A stretch of DNA of 53,267 bases from Bacteroidaceae bacterium (GCA_017428785.1 JAFRQD010000049.1:1-53267); one strand, 5' to 3'; counted from the first letter of the stretch, positions 8,087 to 17,801 are shown. Translations and numbers: made by a program. Notes: generated by a model not told the origin, from the letters alone.

Positions 8087-11005
8087 TTATTTCCCGAGCA
8101 GGTAGTCGATGGCTATGCTCATGATGTTCTGCCGCGACTCGTCTTCTCTGATACAGTCAAGCGGGAAGCCGAAAGCAAGCACTCTGTATCCGGGGCCAGG
8201 ATAGGCAATGGCTGCCGAGTAGCCTCCGTTTGTGTATGTCATCGTGCTGAAGGCTCCGCTTACACCTTCGAGGACATCAGTCCTTGCCAGCCAATAGTTT
8301 TGCTCGCTTGCACGGCTATAGATGGTGGCGGTGTTGTTGAGTCCTTGAACAGAGCAGATACTGTCTGTGGGGACGCTCGATACAAAGCGATACTTCAGTT
8401 TGTCTGCCATGAAGGCATCCTGCTGTGCATCGTGCATGTCGCTTCCTATGAAGGCACCGCTCACCAGGATGGATGTGTTTTGAAGCGTCAGCTGTGAGAT
8501 GGCAGTAAGCATCTCGGGTGTAAAAGCTCTCCGGCGTGTCAAGGAGTAGCCGTCGTCCTTCTGTGCTCCGAGGATGAAGTCGGCAATGCGATAGCCGCGA
8601 AGGTCGAGATGCGGCAGCTGAACAGGTGTGCAACTGCTGATGTTGTAGTCCTGGCTCTTGGCGAAGATGTCGGAGGCATGGCGCACAGAGTAGTTGTGTG
8701 TGTTGCCTGCAAGGAACATGCCTTCCCATTCGTCGCTGCTCACACCCATGCCGTCTTCCACCTCTTTCCCGTATCCGCTCTTGTTGAAGCTGAGCTGGCG
8801 TCCGCAGTAGCCGGGAGTCTTCACATCAATCACGCCCGGATCGCTGTCGAAGTCAAAGCCGCCAGTGGTTTCCGTGTCAAAGGGAAGAGGACTTGCCAAC
8901 CTCTGGAAGGCATCGACAAGAAGGATGGAGGGAGCATTCTCGCTCTGCGCAATTGCGGCACATACCTCATCGCTTGGCAGGCTGGCACCGCCTTCGTTGA
9001 CGGCTTCCACACGGAAGCTGTAGAGGATGCCTGGCTCTGCTTGCATCTCGAAGGAGCAGTCGCGTCCGTTCACATAGTGTCCGTTGTCGAAGTCGCCTCC
9101 TGGTTTCTTCACATATACCACATATCCATCGGGCTTTGCCGTTGGTTCGCCCGGGTCTTCCCTTGGTGTCCAGCGAACAGTTATCTCGCCCTTCTCCTTG
9201 TTTGGCTCAGCACTGAGACCAGCCACAGGAAGGGGCTGAACCACGACATCCTTGCCTCCGTGAATGGTGGCAATGAAGCGAAGTATTCCTTTATATATGG
9301 AGCGCGACATGAGGAACTTGAAGTAGGGGTCGTGGCCGAAGCGCATGTCAGCCCAATTCTGATGGCTTATCATCTCGAGCAGTACGGCAGGCACCTGTGG
9401 GTCGCGACTCTCGCCATAGTTGCGGTCGTAGATGTCGCGTCGGTTCCAGAAGCCTATCTCCCTCGACATGTCTGCATTGATTTGTGTCATGACGAGGTCC
9501 ACGAGGTCGCGACTCACGAGCCTGGAGAGACCTGTGGCAGTCTTGCCGTCGTAGAAGCCTGTGGTGTAGATGCCGAGAGTGCCGACAAGCGTGTTGTCCA
9601 ACCTGTAGCCGGCATCGCTGTGCACAGCCATGTAGAGTTCTATTGGGACGCAAAGCCCGCTGTCGCCCTTCAGGTAGTTGGTGCCCTTTGTCAGGTAGTT
9701 GACGGTAAAGGGTCGGGCGTTGACGTCGTCTCTGCCGTCATCATTGCCTCTTGGAGAATAGACGCTGTCGGGCATTCCGTACCATTGTGCCGAGTAGCGT
9801 GCTGCTTCCAGGCAACGGGGCAAGTCGCTTCCAATAGGCAGGTACATTGTGGAGTCGCCTCGCACGATGTTGCCCATGCCTCCGCCAAGACGGATGGCAT
9901 CGGCAGTCACCACACCTTTGTAGTTGCTCTGGTTGGTGAGGACGATGCAGTTGTCTTCGCTCAGGCCTTTGGTGAAGTGGAATGTTCCGAGATACACCCA
10001 TGTGCCTCCGCCCATTTGCTGGTTGACGTGGAACTGAGTGGAGATGCCTCCGTGCTTCACGGTATAGTTGGCATCCGATATGCTTCCCGGCACAGTCTGA
10101 TAGGAGACATATACTGCATAGTCGTCCTCCACGAGCACTTCCGGAATCCATACGATGTCGCTTGTCACCCTCTTGTTCGTCGTTGCCTCAATCATCCTGT
10201 AGGTTCCCATCTTGAACGGGTTCTCGCCATTCTCGTAGCCTTCTTGTTTGTGACCGAAGCCCACGCCTCCGTATTGCCAATGATAGCTGGTGACGCGTTC
10301 CTCATATCGGCTGCCGTCCATGATGTAGTCGTTGTCGACAATGATTTCCTGCTTTTGCCAGTCGCGTTCTCTTGGTGTGAAGACGACGGCTCCTGCATTC
10401 TGTAGCATCGGGATGAGGTAGGGGACTACGAAGGTCTGTGTGAACATGTCTTCGGTTGTGCAGAAGAGTCTTGGCCTTTGCCATCTCCATTCCAGCTTGT
10501 CGAAGTTGAAGTACTTGCCGTGACTGTGGCATACGCTCAGATGTCGGCCCAGCAGTCCTTTCTTTATATTGTATGGCCTGTTGATTGGCGTCACCCAGGG
10601 ATTGCCCTTGTAAAGCTCCTTTTTATAGACGCGAGCCGTATCAGCTCTGTCCATCATGCTTGTGGGGATGAGTTGCTCGATGGGCGTGTCGTTGGCAAAG
10701 ATGCTGACGTCGTAGGTGTTGTAGGGCATCGGGAGCAGTTTCTTCACATCATTGTAGAGGTCGCCCACCACAAGAGGCGTGAGCGGCTGTGCTATGAAAT
10801 TGTCGCTCAGCACAATGGTGATGTGTTTGTCTCGGGCATTGGTGATAATGTCCTCTACCGTTATCTTCTTGAGGTTGGGGTAGTACGGGTTGCTGTATCC
10901 CTCGAAGTATTCTCGGAGGTTAGCATAGTCGTTGTCCTGAGCGAATAAAAGGTGAAAAGGTAAAAAGGTGAAAAGAAAAGTAAGAAGAAGTATTATGCGT
11001 TTCAT
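8087..11005 (-). CDS. Exported N-acetylmuramoyl-L-alanine amidase-like protein with golvesin-like and FN3 domains
   Basis: 972 residues with a signal peptide (MKRIILLLTFLF...FAQ, cleavage after ~22). An Amidase_3-like catalytic fold appears in two parts. Part one contains CHSHGKY and TEDMFTQTFVVPYL, candidate zinc His and Glu. Part two contains VHSDAGYRLDNT (zinc His) and VLLEMISHQNW (catalytic Glu). Between them (about 255-370) lies a golvesin/xanthan-lyase-type domain (VYVSYQ, GGTWVYLGTFHF, TADAIRLGGGMGN). An FN3-like domain (~590-690) and a ~280-residue C-terminal domain follow. Bacteroidales homologs are often labelled 'xanthan lyase', which is probably misleading; cleavage of peptidoglycan stem peptides is the better guess. 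The signal peptide's FLFTFLPFH stretch is encoded by GGTGAAAA-type repeats. Confidence 0.8.
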   Translation of the reverse strand: MKRIILLLTFLFTFLPFHLLFAQDNDYANLREYFEGYSNPYYPNLKKITVEDIITNARDKHITIVLSDNFIAQPLTPLVVGDLYNDVKKLLPMPYNTYDVSIFANDTPIEQLIPTSMMDRADTARVYKKELYKGNPWVTPINRPYNIKKGLLGRHLSVCHSHGKYFNFDKLEWRWQRPRLFCTTEDMFTQTFVVPYLIPMLQNAGAVVFTPRERDWQKQEIIVDNDYIMDGSRYEERVTSYHWQYGGVGFGHKQEGYENGENPFKMGTYRMIEATTNKRVTSDIVWIPEVLVEDDYAVYVSYQTVPGSISDANYTVKHGGISTQFHVNQQMGGGTWVYLGTFHFTKGLSEDNCIVLTNQSNYKGVVTADAIRLGGGMGNIVRGDSTMYLPIGSDLPRCLEAARYSAQWYGMPDSVYSPRGNDDGRDDVNARPFTVNYLTKGTNYLKGDSGLCVPIELYMAVHSDAGYRLDNTLVGTLGIYTTGFYDGKTATGLSRLVSRDLVDLVMTQINADMSREIGFWNRRDIYDRNYGESRDPQVPAVLLEMISHQNWADMRFGHDPYFKFLMSRSIYKGILRFIATIHGGKDVVVQPLPVAGLSAEPNKEKGEITVRWTPREDPGEPTAKPDGYVVYVKKPGGDFDNGHYVNGRDCSFEMQAEPGILYSFRVEAVNEGGASLPSDEVCAAIAQSENAPSILLVDAFQRLASPLPFDTETTGGFDFDSDPGVIDVKTPGYCGRQLSFNKSGYGKEVEDGMGVSSDEWEGMFLAGNTHNYSVRHASDIFAKSQDYNISSCTPVQLPHLDLRGYRIADFILGAQKDDGYSLTRRRAFTPEMLTAISQLTLQNTSILVSGAFIGSDMHDAQQDAFMADKLKYRFVSSVPTDSICSVQGLNNTATIYSRASEQNYWLARTDVLEGVSGAFSTMTYTNGGYSAAIAYPGPGYRVLAFGFPLDCIREDESRQNIMSIAIDYLLGK

Positions 11006-11046
11006 AAATGGTCAATTTTCAATATTCAATCTTCAATATTCAATGT

Positions 11047-11622
11047 TCAAACAGAGAACTGTTCTGGGTGTAGTCCTTTGAAGTTTGCGTAGTATTCTTT
11101 TATTTCCTGCATCTGGGCTTCTATGTCGCCGTTAGGGATGATTGTCTTTGTGCAGACGATTCTCCTTTCTGCGAAGTCGAGGCCATAGAGCAGGATAGGT
11201 ATTTCAGCCTTGAGGGCGATGTAGTAGAAGCCCTTCTTCCATTCGGGTTGTGCTTTGCGTGTTCCTTCGGGTGTGATGCAGAGGCGGAAGCTCTTGGCCT
11301 GTCTTGCCTGTTCGGCGATGATGTCGGTGGAGTGCATCTGCTTGCTGCGATAGACAGGTATGCCGCCAAGCTTGCGCATCAGGATGCCCATAGGCCAGAA
11401 GAACCATTCCTTCTTCATCAGGAAGTCGCAATGGAAGTTTCGGGCACGGCTGTAGAGATTGCCGATGATGAAGTCCCAGTTGCTCGTGTGTGGTGCAAGA
11501 GCAATGATACATTTCTCAGGCAATGGCTCCGTAATGGTTTCCTTGAAGCGAAGCCAACCGAACAGAATCCAATTACTAAAGGAGTGAAAAGGTGAAAAGG
11601 TGAAAAGGTGAAAGGGCTTCAT
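11047..11622 (-). CDS. PlsC-like lysophospholipid acyltransferase
   Basis: 191 residues. Family motifs: APHTSNWDF (HX4D-type catalytic motif, about residues 45-50), GGIPVYR (acyl acceptor region) and ITPEGTRK (motif III). These define 1-acyl-glycerol-3-phosphate acyltransferase-like membrane enzymes; the short length is usual for the Bacteroidetes branch, and the exact substrate is unknown. The first ~14 residues (KPFHLFTFSPFHSFS) are a translation of a GGTGAAAA tandem repeat at 11580-11622, so the native N-terminus may have been extended or replaced by repeat sequence. The next Met lies inside the conserved region, so this start is retained. It begins 18 bases after the small gene upstream. 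Confidence 0.85.
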   Translation of the reverse strand: MKPFHLFTFSPFHSFSNWILFGWLRFKETITEPLPEKCIIALAPHTSNWDFIIGNLYSRARNFHCDFLMKKEWFFWPMGILMRKLGGIPVYRSKQMHSTDIIAEQARQAKSFRLCITPEGTRKAQPEWKKGFYYIALKAEIPILLYGLDFAERRIVCTKTIIPNGDIEAQMQEIKEYYANFKGLHPEQFSV

Positions 11623-11640
11623 TCTTGATTTTTCAACTTT

Positions 11641-11904
11641 TCAAAGGTTCTGTATCTGGTCGATAATCTCGTCTGTCCGGTTCTGCATGTCTTCTTTCAG
11701 TTTCTTGAAGAAGAGCTTGGTGCTGCCGGGTTCCACATGCGACAGGCGGCATATCCAGTCGCCCTGCATCTTCAGGATGCCGAGCATCACATTCTCCACA
11801 TCCTGCTTGTTGTCCTTCTTTGTGAAGTCGGTAGCAGCCATACACTCTGCCAGCAGTTCGCCGCACAGATAGTTGATGTGTTTTTTCAGGTCTTTGCGTT
11901 TCAT
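11641..11904 (-). CDS. Small conserved hypothetical protein of Bacteroidales
   Basis: 87 residues starting MKRKDLKKHINYLCGELLAEC; an upstream Met at 11934 adds ten unlikely residues. Helical, charged, cytosolic, with no membrane segment. I recall similar small proteins (MKR..LK..I...C.EL.AEC.A) in Prevotella and Bacteroides with no known function. First gene of the minus-strand run that continues with the acyltransferase. A promoter of the right form lies at 12011-12041 on the minus strand. Confidence 0.75.
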   Translation of the reverse strand: MKRKDLKKHINYLCGELLAECMAATDFTKKDNKQDVENVMLGILKMQGDWICRLSHVEPGSTKLFFKKLKEDMQNRTDEIIDQIQNL

Positions 11905-12010
11905 ATTGTTGTTCGTGTAAAGTACATTCAGCATTAAAGGCTGCGATTAAGCGAGAGCAGAGCCAAACTTGTTTGAGCTTTGCAGAGCGAAAGCAGTCTC
12001 GACTGCAGGT

Positions 12011-12041
12011 CAAAGTTACATATTTTTTCCGACCCGACAAA
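12011..12041 (-). promoter_or_regulatory. Promoter for the minus-strand run at 11.9-4.7 kb
   Basis: On the minus strand TAACTTTG (12018 to 12011) matches TAnnTTTG, and TTTG (12041 to 12038) lies at the usual -33 distance. The expected start near 12005 leaves a leader of about 100 bases. Gaps of 18, 41, 56, 12 and 27 bases and one overlap follow, so all seven genes could be read from here. Confidence 0.6.
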
Positions 12042-12210
12042 CAAAAGCCGCAAAACTTTCAGCTTTTTTATGATTTCCCACACAGAAACCATCTTTTTAA
12101 AGACCTCCAATCTCCAATTCTCCACCCTTCTTTTTTAATTCTTCAATCTTCCCTTTTTCATTCTTCATTCTCCATTTTTAATTTTTCATTCTTCACTCTT
12201 CATTTTTGAT

Positions 12211-12387
12211 TTTGTAAACTTTCTTTCCGGGCGGACGCTCTCTGGCGCATTATTTTTGCTTCGGTGGCACTTTCCTACCCTAAAGGCAAAATATGGGCTT
12301 AAATCGCGTTTTCCTTTGTGGATGGTGGTTTGTGAGGTGGCTTTTTGACGCACAAAGCAAAGAAAGTGCAATCATCATGTGTCAGAT
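12211..12387. repeat. Dispersed intergenic block, copy A (paired with 32830-33005)
   Basis: From TTTGTAAAC onward this stretch aligns base for base, with small gaps, with 32830-33005. The best part contains a shared GGGCTTAAATCGCGTTT core; identity there is roughly 80-85% by eye. The block runs directly into the 22-base array. Bases 11935-12210 hold only the minus-strand promoter and TTCATTCTTCA-type simple repeats. Confidence 0.75.
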
Positions 12388-12542
12388 TGCAAAACGGAGC
12401 GTGTTTTCGGGCCGATTTCCTTGTAGAGCGTTTGCCAACTTCACAGGGGGCGATTGCAAACTTCACGTGTTAAGTTGGCAAACTTGACGTGTTAAGTTGG
12501 CAAAGTAGGCGTGTGGCGTTTGGAATCTTCTCGTGTGGAGTT
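12388..12542 (+). repeat. 22-base unit array 1 (seven units)
   Basis: Contiguous units begin at 12388, 12411, 12433, 12455, 12477, 12499 and 12521, each 22 bases, with one extra G at 12410. The pattern is TGCAAA at the start, TT or TC at 8-9, CGTG near 12-15 and GTT at the end. There is no spacer between units, so it is not a CRISPR. It lies 167 bases before the exported protein gene at 12710. Confidence 0.85.
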
Positions 12543-12675
12543 GCCTTTTGTCTCGTTTGACGGTCGGTTTTTTGTAAAGGATTTTTCACTCTTTTTTCTG
12601 TTGACGAACGATAATTTCCGTCAAGGAAAGAGATTTTTTTCACTTATTGCCATTCTGTTTTACGAAAATTATTCG

Positions 12676-12683
12676 TAACTTTG
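12676..12683 (+). promoter_or_regulatory. -7 box (TAACTTTG) for the 12710 gene
   Basis: TAACTTTG matches TAnnTTTG and lies 26 bases before the ATG at 12710. No well-placed TTTG at -33. Upstream, a GTAAAGGATTTTTCACTCTT stretch at about 12575-12594 is shared with 33543 onward. Confidence 0.6.
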
Positions 12684-12709
12684 TGGCGTAATTTAATATA
12701 ATAATGTTT

Positions 12710-15700
12710 ATGAAAAAGTACTACCTTATTCTTGTCCTGCTGTTTATGGCAGGCTTTGCATGGGCAGCAGACGACAACCTCTATTGCTGCGGCCAGAAGC
12801 AGACGAGCTTGTACAACTGGAAGTACACTCCGACGAACAACATCAATGGCGCCATCCAGATGGGCAGCATCTCCTACGACGCCGCCTCGAAGACGGTGAC
12901 GTTCGACGGCGCCTATGCCACCGTCACCGGCGACAACCGCATCTTCTACAACAAGAACGTCCCGGGCCTGAAGATTGTCTTCAAGGGATATTGCAGGCTG
13001 AGGAGCGACAAGTGCGTGTTCCGCCTCGACAAAGACACGGAAATGAAGGGTTCGACGGACAGGGTAGAGTTCATGGCCCTGGGAGACAATGCGGAATGCA
13101 TCTACTGCCCCAACGAGACCAGTCTGACCATCTCGGACTTCGCAAAATTGCGCATGACGTCAAAGTACTGGCGTGCCATAAATACCAACGGCACGGAAGT
13201 CACCATCAAAAACTCAAGAGTCTCGGCAGAAGGTGCAGACTGCGCTATCCAGAACAATAAGGGCAACGACGAAAAAGGAGATTTGTATTTGGATGGATGC
13301 TTTATCAGAGATACATGGACAGAATCCAATGGGTCTGTCGGTGGTGACCCTTATCTCTTTTCTGGCTCTATCAGCACATTCGTTGAAGTTTGGAATCAAG
13401 TCAGAGTCCACACTTCGATGGCGAAGTCTGTAATGATTATCCTTGCTGAAGATTATATTGGAGTCAAACTGAAAGGCATCGCCCTTACGAAGGGATGGTG
13501 TGAGTGTACCGACCCGACCAATCCTGCCTACGACATTGAAGACTACTACATATACGATGAATCTACAAATACCCTGACCCTGAAGAAGGATTACCGTGCC
13601 ATGACAGAAGAACAGGATTACTCGACAGATGAGAGAAATGGTATTAAAGTTTCTAAGCCAATCACAATCGATGGAGGTGGGCATTTCGTTTATGGGCGAC
13701 TTGGTATGCTGTGTCGTAGTGATGTAACACTACGCAACATTATAATTGGTGGGAATGAAGACTACGGAATAGAGATATACGTTGGTGACGCAGCCAATAA
13801 TGTTACCCTGACGTTGAAGGATAATGTAATAATCGGTGGAGTGGAAAACGCCATTTATGCTCGTCATGGGCATGGCGACGTCGTTTTCAATCCTTCACTA
13901 GGGACGACCGTACAATTGTTTCCTTGCGACAAGAACTTCAAAGTGAAGAGCACCTTCGACGACAAACCGATAAGAGTTAACTCTACAACTCTCCAAGACT
14001 GCTACGTCTCCGAACCTGCAGGCGGCGGGGTTGGCACAAGTGGAATAGAGGTTGACGGCAACACCGTCTTCTCGAAGGTTGTCGTCACAGGATATGAACC
14101 CTATGACCTTTGGGTAGGCGAGACGCAGGTAACGTCGCTTAATGCCTCCGACATCCTTGGCGACGGCGGCCACTTCAAGTACAACGCCTCCACAAAGACG
14201 CTCACCGTCAGCAATGCCACATTCGAGAACCAAAGCACAGACGATAACTATGGCGGCATCTATAATTACGGCATCGACGGCCTCACCGTCAAATTCTACG
14301 GCAAGAGCACCTTCGACACCTTTAGGAACTCCATCTTCTCAAAAAAAGACATCACCCTTGCCGGCAACGGCAGCCTTACTGCCACAGTAGGCTCATCAAC
14401 TAATGGTGGTATCTTTCTATATAAATGTACCTGTACCATCAATGGTCCGCAACTTGACTTTACCGCGCCAGAAGAGCCTATATACAGTGCCACTAACTCA
14501 ACGCTCAATGTGATGGGCAGCACTACACGACTTGCATTGCATCCAGGCGTGGGCTATCATGCCTTGCGTATGTCTGAGTTGAACATAGGCGAAGGTCTCT
14601 ACATCACAGAACCTCTCGGCGGCTACTTCGATTCCGACCTGCACAGCATCACCGTGGATGGCACAAATCCCTACAAAGGCGATGTCCTCATCAGCAGCAC
14701 CCGCTCAGAGGCTTATGACCTTTGGGTAGGCGAGACGCAGGTAACGACGTTCAATGCCTCCGACATTCTTAACGACGGCGGCCACTTCAGTTACGACGCC
14801 TCCACAAAGACGCTTACCGTCAACAATGCCACATTCGAGAACCAAAGCACAGACCAAAGATATGGCGGCATCTATAACTACGGCATCGATGGCCTCACCG
14901 TCAACTTTGTCGGCGAGAGCACCTTCAATACCTATGCGAACTCTATCTACTCAGAAGAAGACATCACCCTTGCCGGCAATGGCAGCCTTACAGCCACAGT
15001 AGGCCCGGATATTTGGTGTTGTATCCTTCTATATGACTGTACCTGCACCATCAATGGTCCGCAGTTTGACTTTACCTCAGCAGAAGAAGCTATATATGAT
15101 AACTCAAACAATTCCACGCTCAACGTGATGGGCAGCACTACACGACTTGCCTTGCATCCAGGCGAAGGTTATAGTGCCTTGCATATGTCTGCATTGAACT
15201 TAGGCGAAGGCATCTTCATCTCCGAACCACTCGGCGGCTACTTCAGTCCCGACCTGTTGAGCATCACCGTGGATGGCACAAATGCCTACAAAAGCGATGT
15301 CATCATCGAAAAAGAACAGTTACTGGGCTTCAGCATCAACGGACAGAAGATGGGTATGCACAATATGAACAATGTGCCTGGAGTCAAGAGCGGATTGGCC
15401 CACGTCGAAGTAAGCGAACCAGACGCACCAACCCTCGTGCTCGACAATGCCACACTCGACTGGAACGATGCCGACGAAGCCTTGAGCCTCAACCTGAGCA
15501 GAAACCTCACAATCAAAGTGGTGGGCAATTGCACCATCAATGCCAAAGACCATACAGGTCTCAGCCTTTCAGGAAGAGCCACCATCGAAGGCGGCGGAAC
15601 GCTGAGAATAAATGCCAAGCAGTCAGCCATCGAGACATTCGACTACGCACGCTTCACCATTCGGACAGGCACGTCGGTAATAGCGCACAGCAGCGACTCC

Positions 15701-16102
15701 TATGGCTATAATGACAGAGGCATGGAAGATGGTGCATATTGCACGATAGAGAGCGGCGCTTTGTTAGCAGCCTTCGGAGCCGAACCATACCCAACATTCC
15801 GGTTGGGCTACGGCCTTGTTCGTTTGGGCGAAGGCATCGATGTGCGCTATCCTATCGGCGCTCGGTTCTCGAACAGGCATATCTATAATGCCGACGGAAC
15901 AGAAGTGACGAACGACTGGGTTGTCATCGGCCCCAACATAGAACCAATACAAGACTTGGTAGACGGCGTGGACGAGATAGCCAACGGCAGGCAGACAACA
16001 GACAACGGATTTATCTACAATATAGCTGGCCAGCAAATGTCAAATAGTAAATTGCCTCGTGGCATCTTCATCAAGGACGGCAAGAAGGTCATGGTGAAGT
16101 AA
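12710..16102 (+). CDS. Large exported repeat protein with beta-solenoid-like repeats and C-terminal sorting-type tail
   Basis: About 1130 residues; the ATG at 12710 gives a clean signal peptide (MKKYYLILVLLFMAGFAWA, cut before ADD), and an ATG two codons earlier is equally possible. The body is rich in short strands (TLTLKDNVIIGG, LTAGNG..LTAT-like) of right-handed beta-helix type. Two tandem repeats of about 205 residues begin YDLWVGETQVT at ~464 and ~671 and are nearly identical over long stretches, showing a recent duplication. A more diverged third copy follows (~868-1080). The tail (FIYNIAGQQMS..LPRGIFIKDGKKVMVK) is of the type seen at the end of many Prevotella secreted proteins and may be a secretion or anchoring signal. 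Function unknown; surface binding is plausible. Followed by a terminator at 16135. Confidence 0.8.
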   Translation: MKKYYLILVLLFMAGFAWAADDNLYCCGQKQTSLYNWKYTPTNNINGAIQMGSISYDAASKTVTFDGAYATVTGDNRIFYNKNVPGLKIVFKGYCRLRSDKCVFRLDKDTEMKGSTDRVEFMALGDNAECIYCPNETSLTISDFAKLRMTSKYWRAINTNGTEVTIKNSRVSAEGADCAIQNNKGNDEKGDLYLDGCFIRDTWTESNGSVGGDPYLFSGSISTFVEVWNQVRVHTSMAKSVMIILAEDYIGVKLKGIALTKGWCECTDPTNPAYDIEDYYIYDESTNTLTLKKDYRAMTEEQDYSTDERNGIKVSKPITIDGGGHFVYGRLGMLCRSDVTLRNIIIGGNEDYGIEIYVGDAANNVTLTLKDNVIIGGVENAIYARHGHGDVVFNPSLGTTVQLFPCDKNFKVKSTFDDKPIRVNSTTLQDCYVSEPAGGGVGTSGIEVDGNTVFSKVVVTGYEPYDLWVGETQVTSLNASDILGDGGHFKYNASTKTLTVSNATFENQSTDDNYGGIYNYGIDGLTVKFYGKSTFDTFRNSIFSKKDITLAGNGSLTATVGSSTNGGIFLYKCTCTINGPQLDFTAPEEPIYSATNSTLNVMGSTTRLALHPGVGYHALRMSELNIGEGLYITEPLGGYFDSDLHSITVDGTNPYKGDVLISSTRSEAYDLWVGETQVTTFNASDILNDGGHFSYDASTKTLTVNNATFENQSTDQRYGGIYNYGIDGLTVNFVGESTFNTYANSIYSEEDITLAGNGSLTATVGPDIWCCILLYDCTCTINGPQFDFTSAEEAIYDNSNNSTLNVMGSTTRLALHPGEGYSALHMSALNLGEGIFISEPLGGYFSPDLLSITVDGTNAYKSDVIIEKEQLLGFSINGQKMGMHNMNNVPGVKSGLAHVEVSEPDAPTLVLDNATLDWNDADEALSLNLSRNLTIKVVGNCTINAKDHTGLSLSGRATIEGGGTLRINAKQSAIETFDYARFTIRTGTSVIAHSSDSYGYNDRGMEDGAYCTIESGALLAAFGAEPYPTFRLGYGLVRLGEGIDVRYPIGARFSNRHIYNADGTEVTNDWVVIGPNIEPIQDLVDGVDEIANGRQTTDNGFIYNIAGQQMSNSKLPRGIFIKDGKKVMVK

Positions 16103-16134
16103 CGTCACATCACAAACGAGAGACATCTATTGTT

Positions 16135-16163
16135 GCAGCAGTCAGTTTGGCTGCTGCTTTTTG
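16135..16163 (+). terminator. Intrinsic terminator after the 12710 gene
   Basis: A 9-bp stem (GCAGCAGTC 16135-16143 with GGCTGCTGC 16149-16157, one G-T pair) with a 5-base loop, followed by TTTTTG. Confidence 0.85.
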
Positions 16164-16231
16164 TTGTTTATGACAGCATATTTATTCCTTAGGAAACTTT
16201 TTCGCGCATAATATATATAATAATGTAGCAA

Positions 16232-16266
16232 TTTGTTGTCCAAAACAAAGGAAAGTGTTAACTTTG
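16232..16266 (+). promoter_or_regulatory. Promoter of the leucine operon
   Basis: TTTG at 16232-16235 and TAACTTTG at 16259-16266 form a Bacteroidetes promoter. The expected start near 16273 leaves a leader of only about 30 bases before leuA, too short for a T-box or leader-peptide attenuator, so none is called. Confidence 0.65.
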
Positions 16267-16304
16267 CGCCCCAAAAGGAATATATATATATCAAGATAAA
16301 TAAG

Positions 16305-17801
16305 ATGGACAAATTATTTATTTTCGACACGACTCTTCGCGATGGCGAACAGGTGCCGGGATGTCAGCTCAACACAGTCGAGAAGATTCAGGTTGCCAAA
16401 CAGCTCGAGGCACTCGGTGTGGATGTGATTGAGGCAGGCTTCCCAATCAGCAGTCCCGGCGACTTCAATAGTGTGATAGAAATCAGTAAGGCTGTGACTT
16501 GGCCCACGATTTGTGCCTTGACACGTGCAGTGGAGAAAGATATCGACTGTGCTGCCGAGGCTCTGCAATATGCCAAGCACAAGCGCATCCATACGGGCAT
16601 CGGAACAAGCGAGAGCCACATCCGATATAAGTTCAACTCAACGCCTGAGGAGATTATCGAGCGTGCCGTGGCTGCCGTGAAGTATGCCAAAAGGTATGTC
16701 GAGGATGTGGAGTTCTATGCCGAAGATGCTGGCCGCACAGATAACGAGTACTTGGCTCGCGTCATCGAAGCAGTCACGAAGGCAGGGGCAACCGTCTGCA
16801 ACATTCCCGACACGACAGGCTTCCGCACACCTTACGAGTATGGTGAGAAGATTAAGTACCTCTACGAACATGTCGATGCCTTTGCTGCTGGCAAGAGCAT
16901 CCTCTCAACACATTGCCACAACGACCTCGGAATGGCTACGGCCAATACCGTGGCAGGCATATTGAATGGCGCTCGTCAGGCAGAGGTGACGATAAACGGC
17001 ATCGGCGAACGTGCCGGCAATACCTCGCTCGAAGAGATTGCCATGATATTCAAGACACATCCCGACCTGGGCATCGACACCAATATCAACACGACTAAAA
17101 TCTATCCGACAAGCCGAATGGTAAGTTCCTTGATGAACATGCCTGTGCAGCCAAACAAGGCGATTGTGGGCAGGAACGCGTTTGCTCACAGCAGCGGCAT
17201 TCATCAGGATGGCGTCCTCAAGAATGCTTCGACCTACGAAATCATGAATCCCAAGGACGTGGGCATCGACGATAATGCCATCGTGCTGACAGCAAGAAGC
17301 GGCAGGGCTGCTTTGAAACATCGTCTGAGCGTGAATGGAGTTGATATTGATGGCGAACGCCTCGACAAGGTTTACGAAGAGTTCCTCAAGCTTGCCGACA
17401 AGAAGAAGGAAATCACGGACGACGACATCTTGGTATTGGCAGGCGCAGATCGCTCTGCTTCTCATAATGTCAAGCTCGATTATCTGCAGGTTACGACGGG
17501 CAAGGGTGTTCGTAGCGTGGCAAGTATCGGCCTTCTTATTGCCAACGAGAAGTTCGAGAGTGCAGCCTCAGGAAACGGTCCTGTTGATGCAGCTATCAAG
17601 GCACTCAAGACCATCATCAAGCGTCAGATGACACTTCGCGAGTTCACCATTCAAGCCATATCGAAGGGCTCCGACGACATGGGTAAGGTCCACATGCAAG
17701 TGGAATACGACGGCAAGGTCTATTACGGCTTTGGCGCCAACACAGATATCGTAACGGCTTCGGTGGAAGCTTATATTGATTGTATAAATAAGTTCAAATG
17801 A
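16305..17801 (+). CDS. leuA: 2-isopropylmalate synthase
   Basis: 498 residues from [16 protein letters not shown]; the upstream in-frame start overlaps the promoter and is rejected. Condenses acetyl-CoA with 2-oxoisovalerate, the first step of leucine synthesis. The HMGL-like barrel shows [10 protein letters not shown] (metal Asp and catalytic Arg/Glu), [23 protein letters not shown] (metal His pair) and NGIGERAGN. Residues ~340-498 form the leucine-sensing LeuA dimer domain ([37 protein letters not shown]), so feedback inhibition by leucine is expected. Overlaps leuC by four bases (ATGA). Confidence 0.96.
   Translation: MDKLFIFDTTLRDGEQVPGCQLNTVEKIQVAKQLEALGVDVIEAGFPISSPGDFNSVIEISKAVTWPTICALTRAVEKDIDCAAEALQYAKHKRIHTGIGTSESHIRYKFNSTPEEIIERAVAAVKYAKRYVEDVEFYAEDAGRTDNEYLARVIEAVTKAGATVCNIPDTTGFRTPYEYGEKIKYLYEHVDAFAAGKSILSTHCHNDLGMATANTVAGILNGARQAEVTINGIGERAGNTSLEEIAMIFKTHPDLGIDTNINTTKIYPTSRMVSSLMNMPVQPNKAIVGRNAFAHSSGIHQDGVLKNASTYEIMNPKDVGIDDNAIVLTARSGRAALKHRLSVNGVDIDGERLDKVYEEFLKLADKKKEITDDDILVLAGADRSASHNVKLDYLQVTTGKGVRSVASIGLLIANEKFESAASGNGPVDAAIKALKTIIKRQMTLREFTIQAISKGSDDMGKVHMQVEYDGKVYYGFGANTDIVTASVEAYIDCINKFK

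Noticed and set aside
8609-10405. Plus-strand ORF of 598 codons within the amidase gene
   Set aside because: Antisense shadow of a real protein with catalytic motifs; no promoter or family match.
16103-16304. T-box or leader-peptide attenuator before leuA
   Set aside because: The predicted leader is only about 30 bases, with no stem-loop or run of leucine codons.
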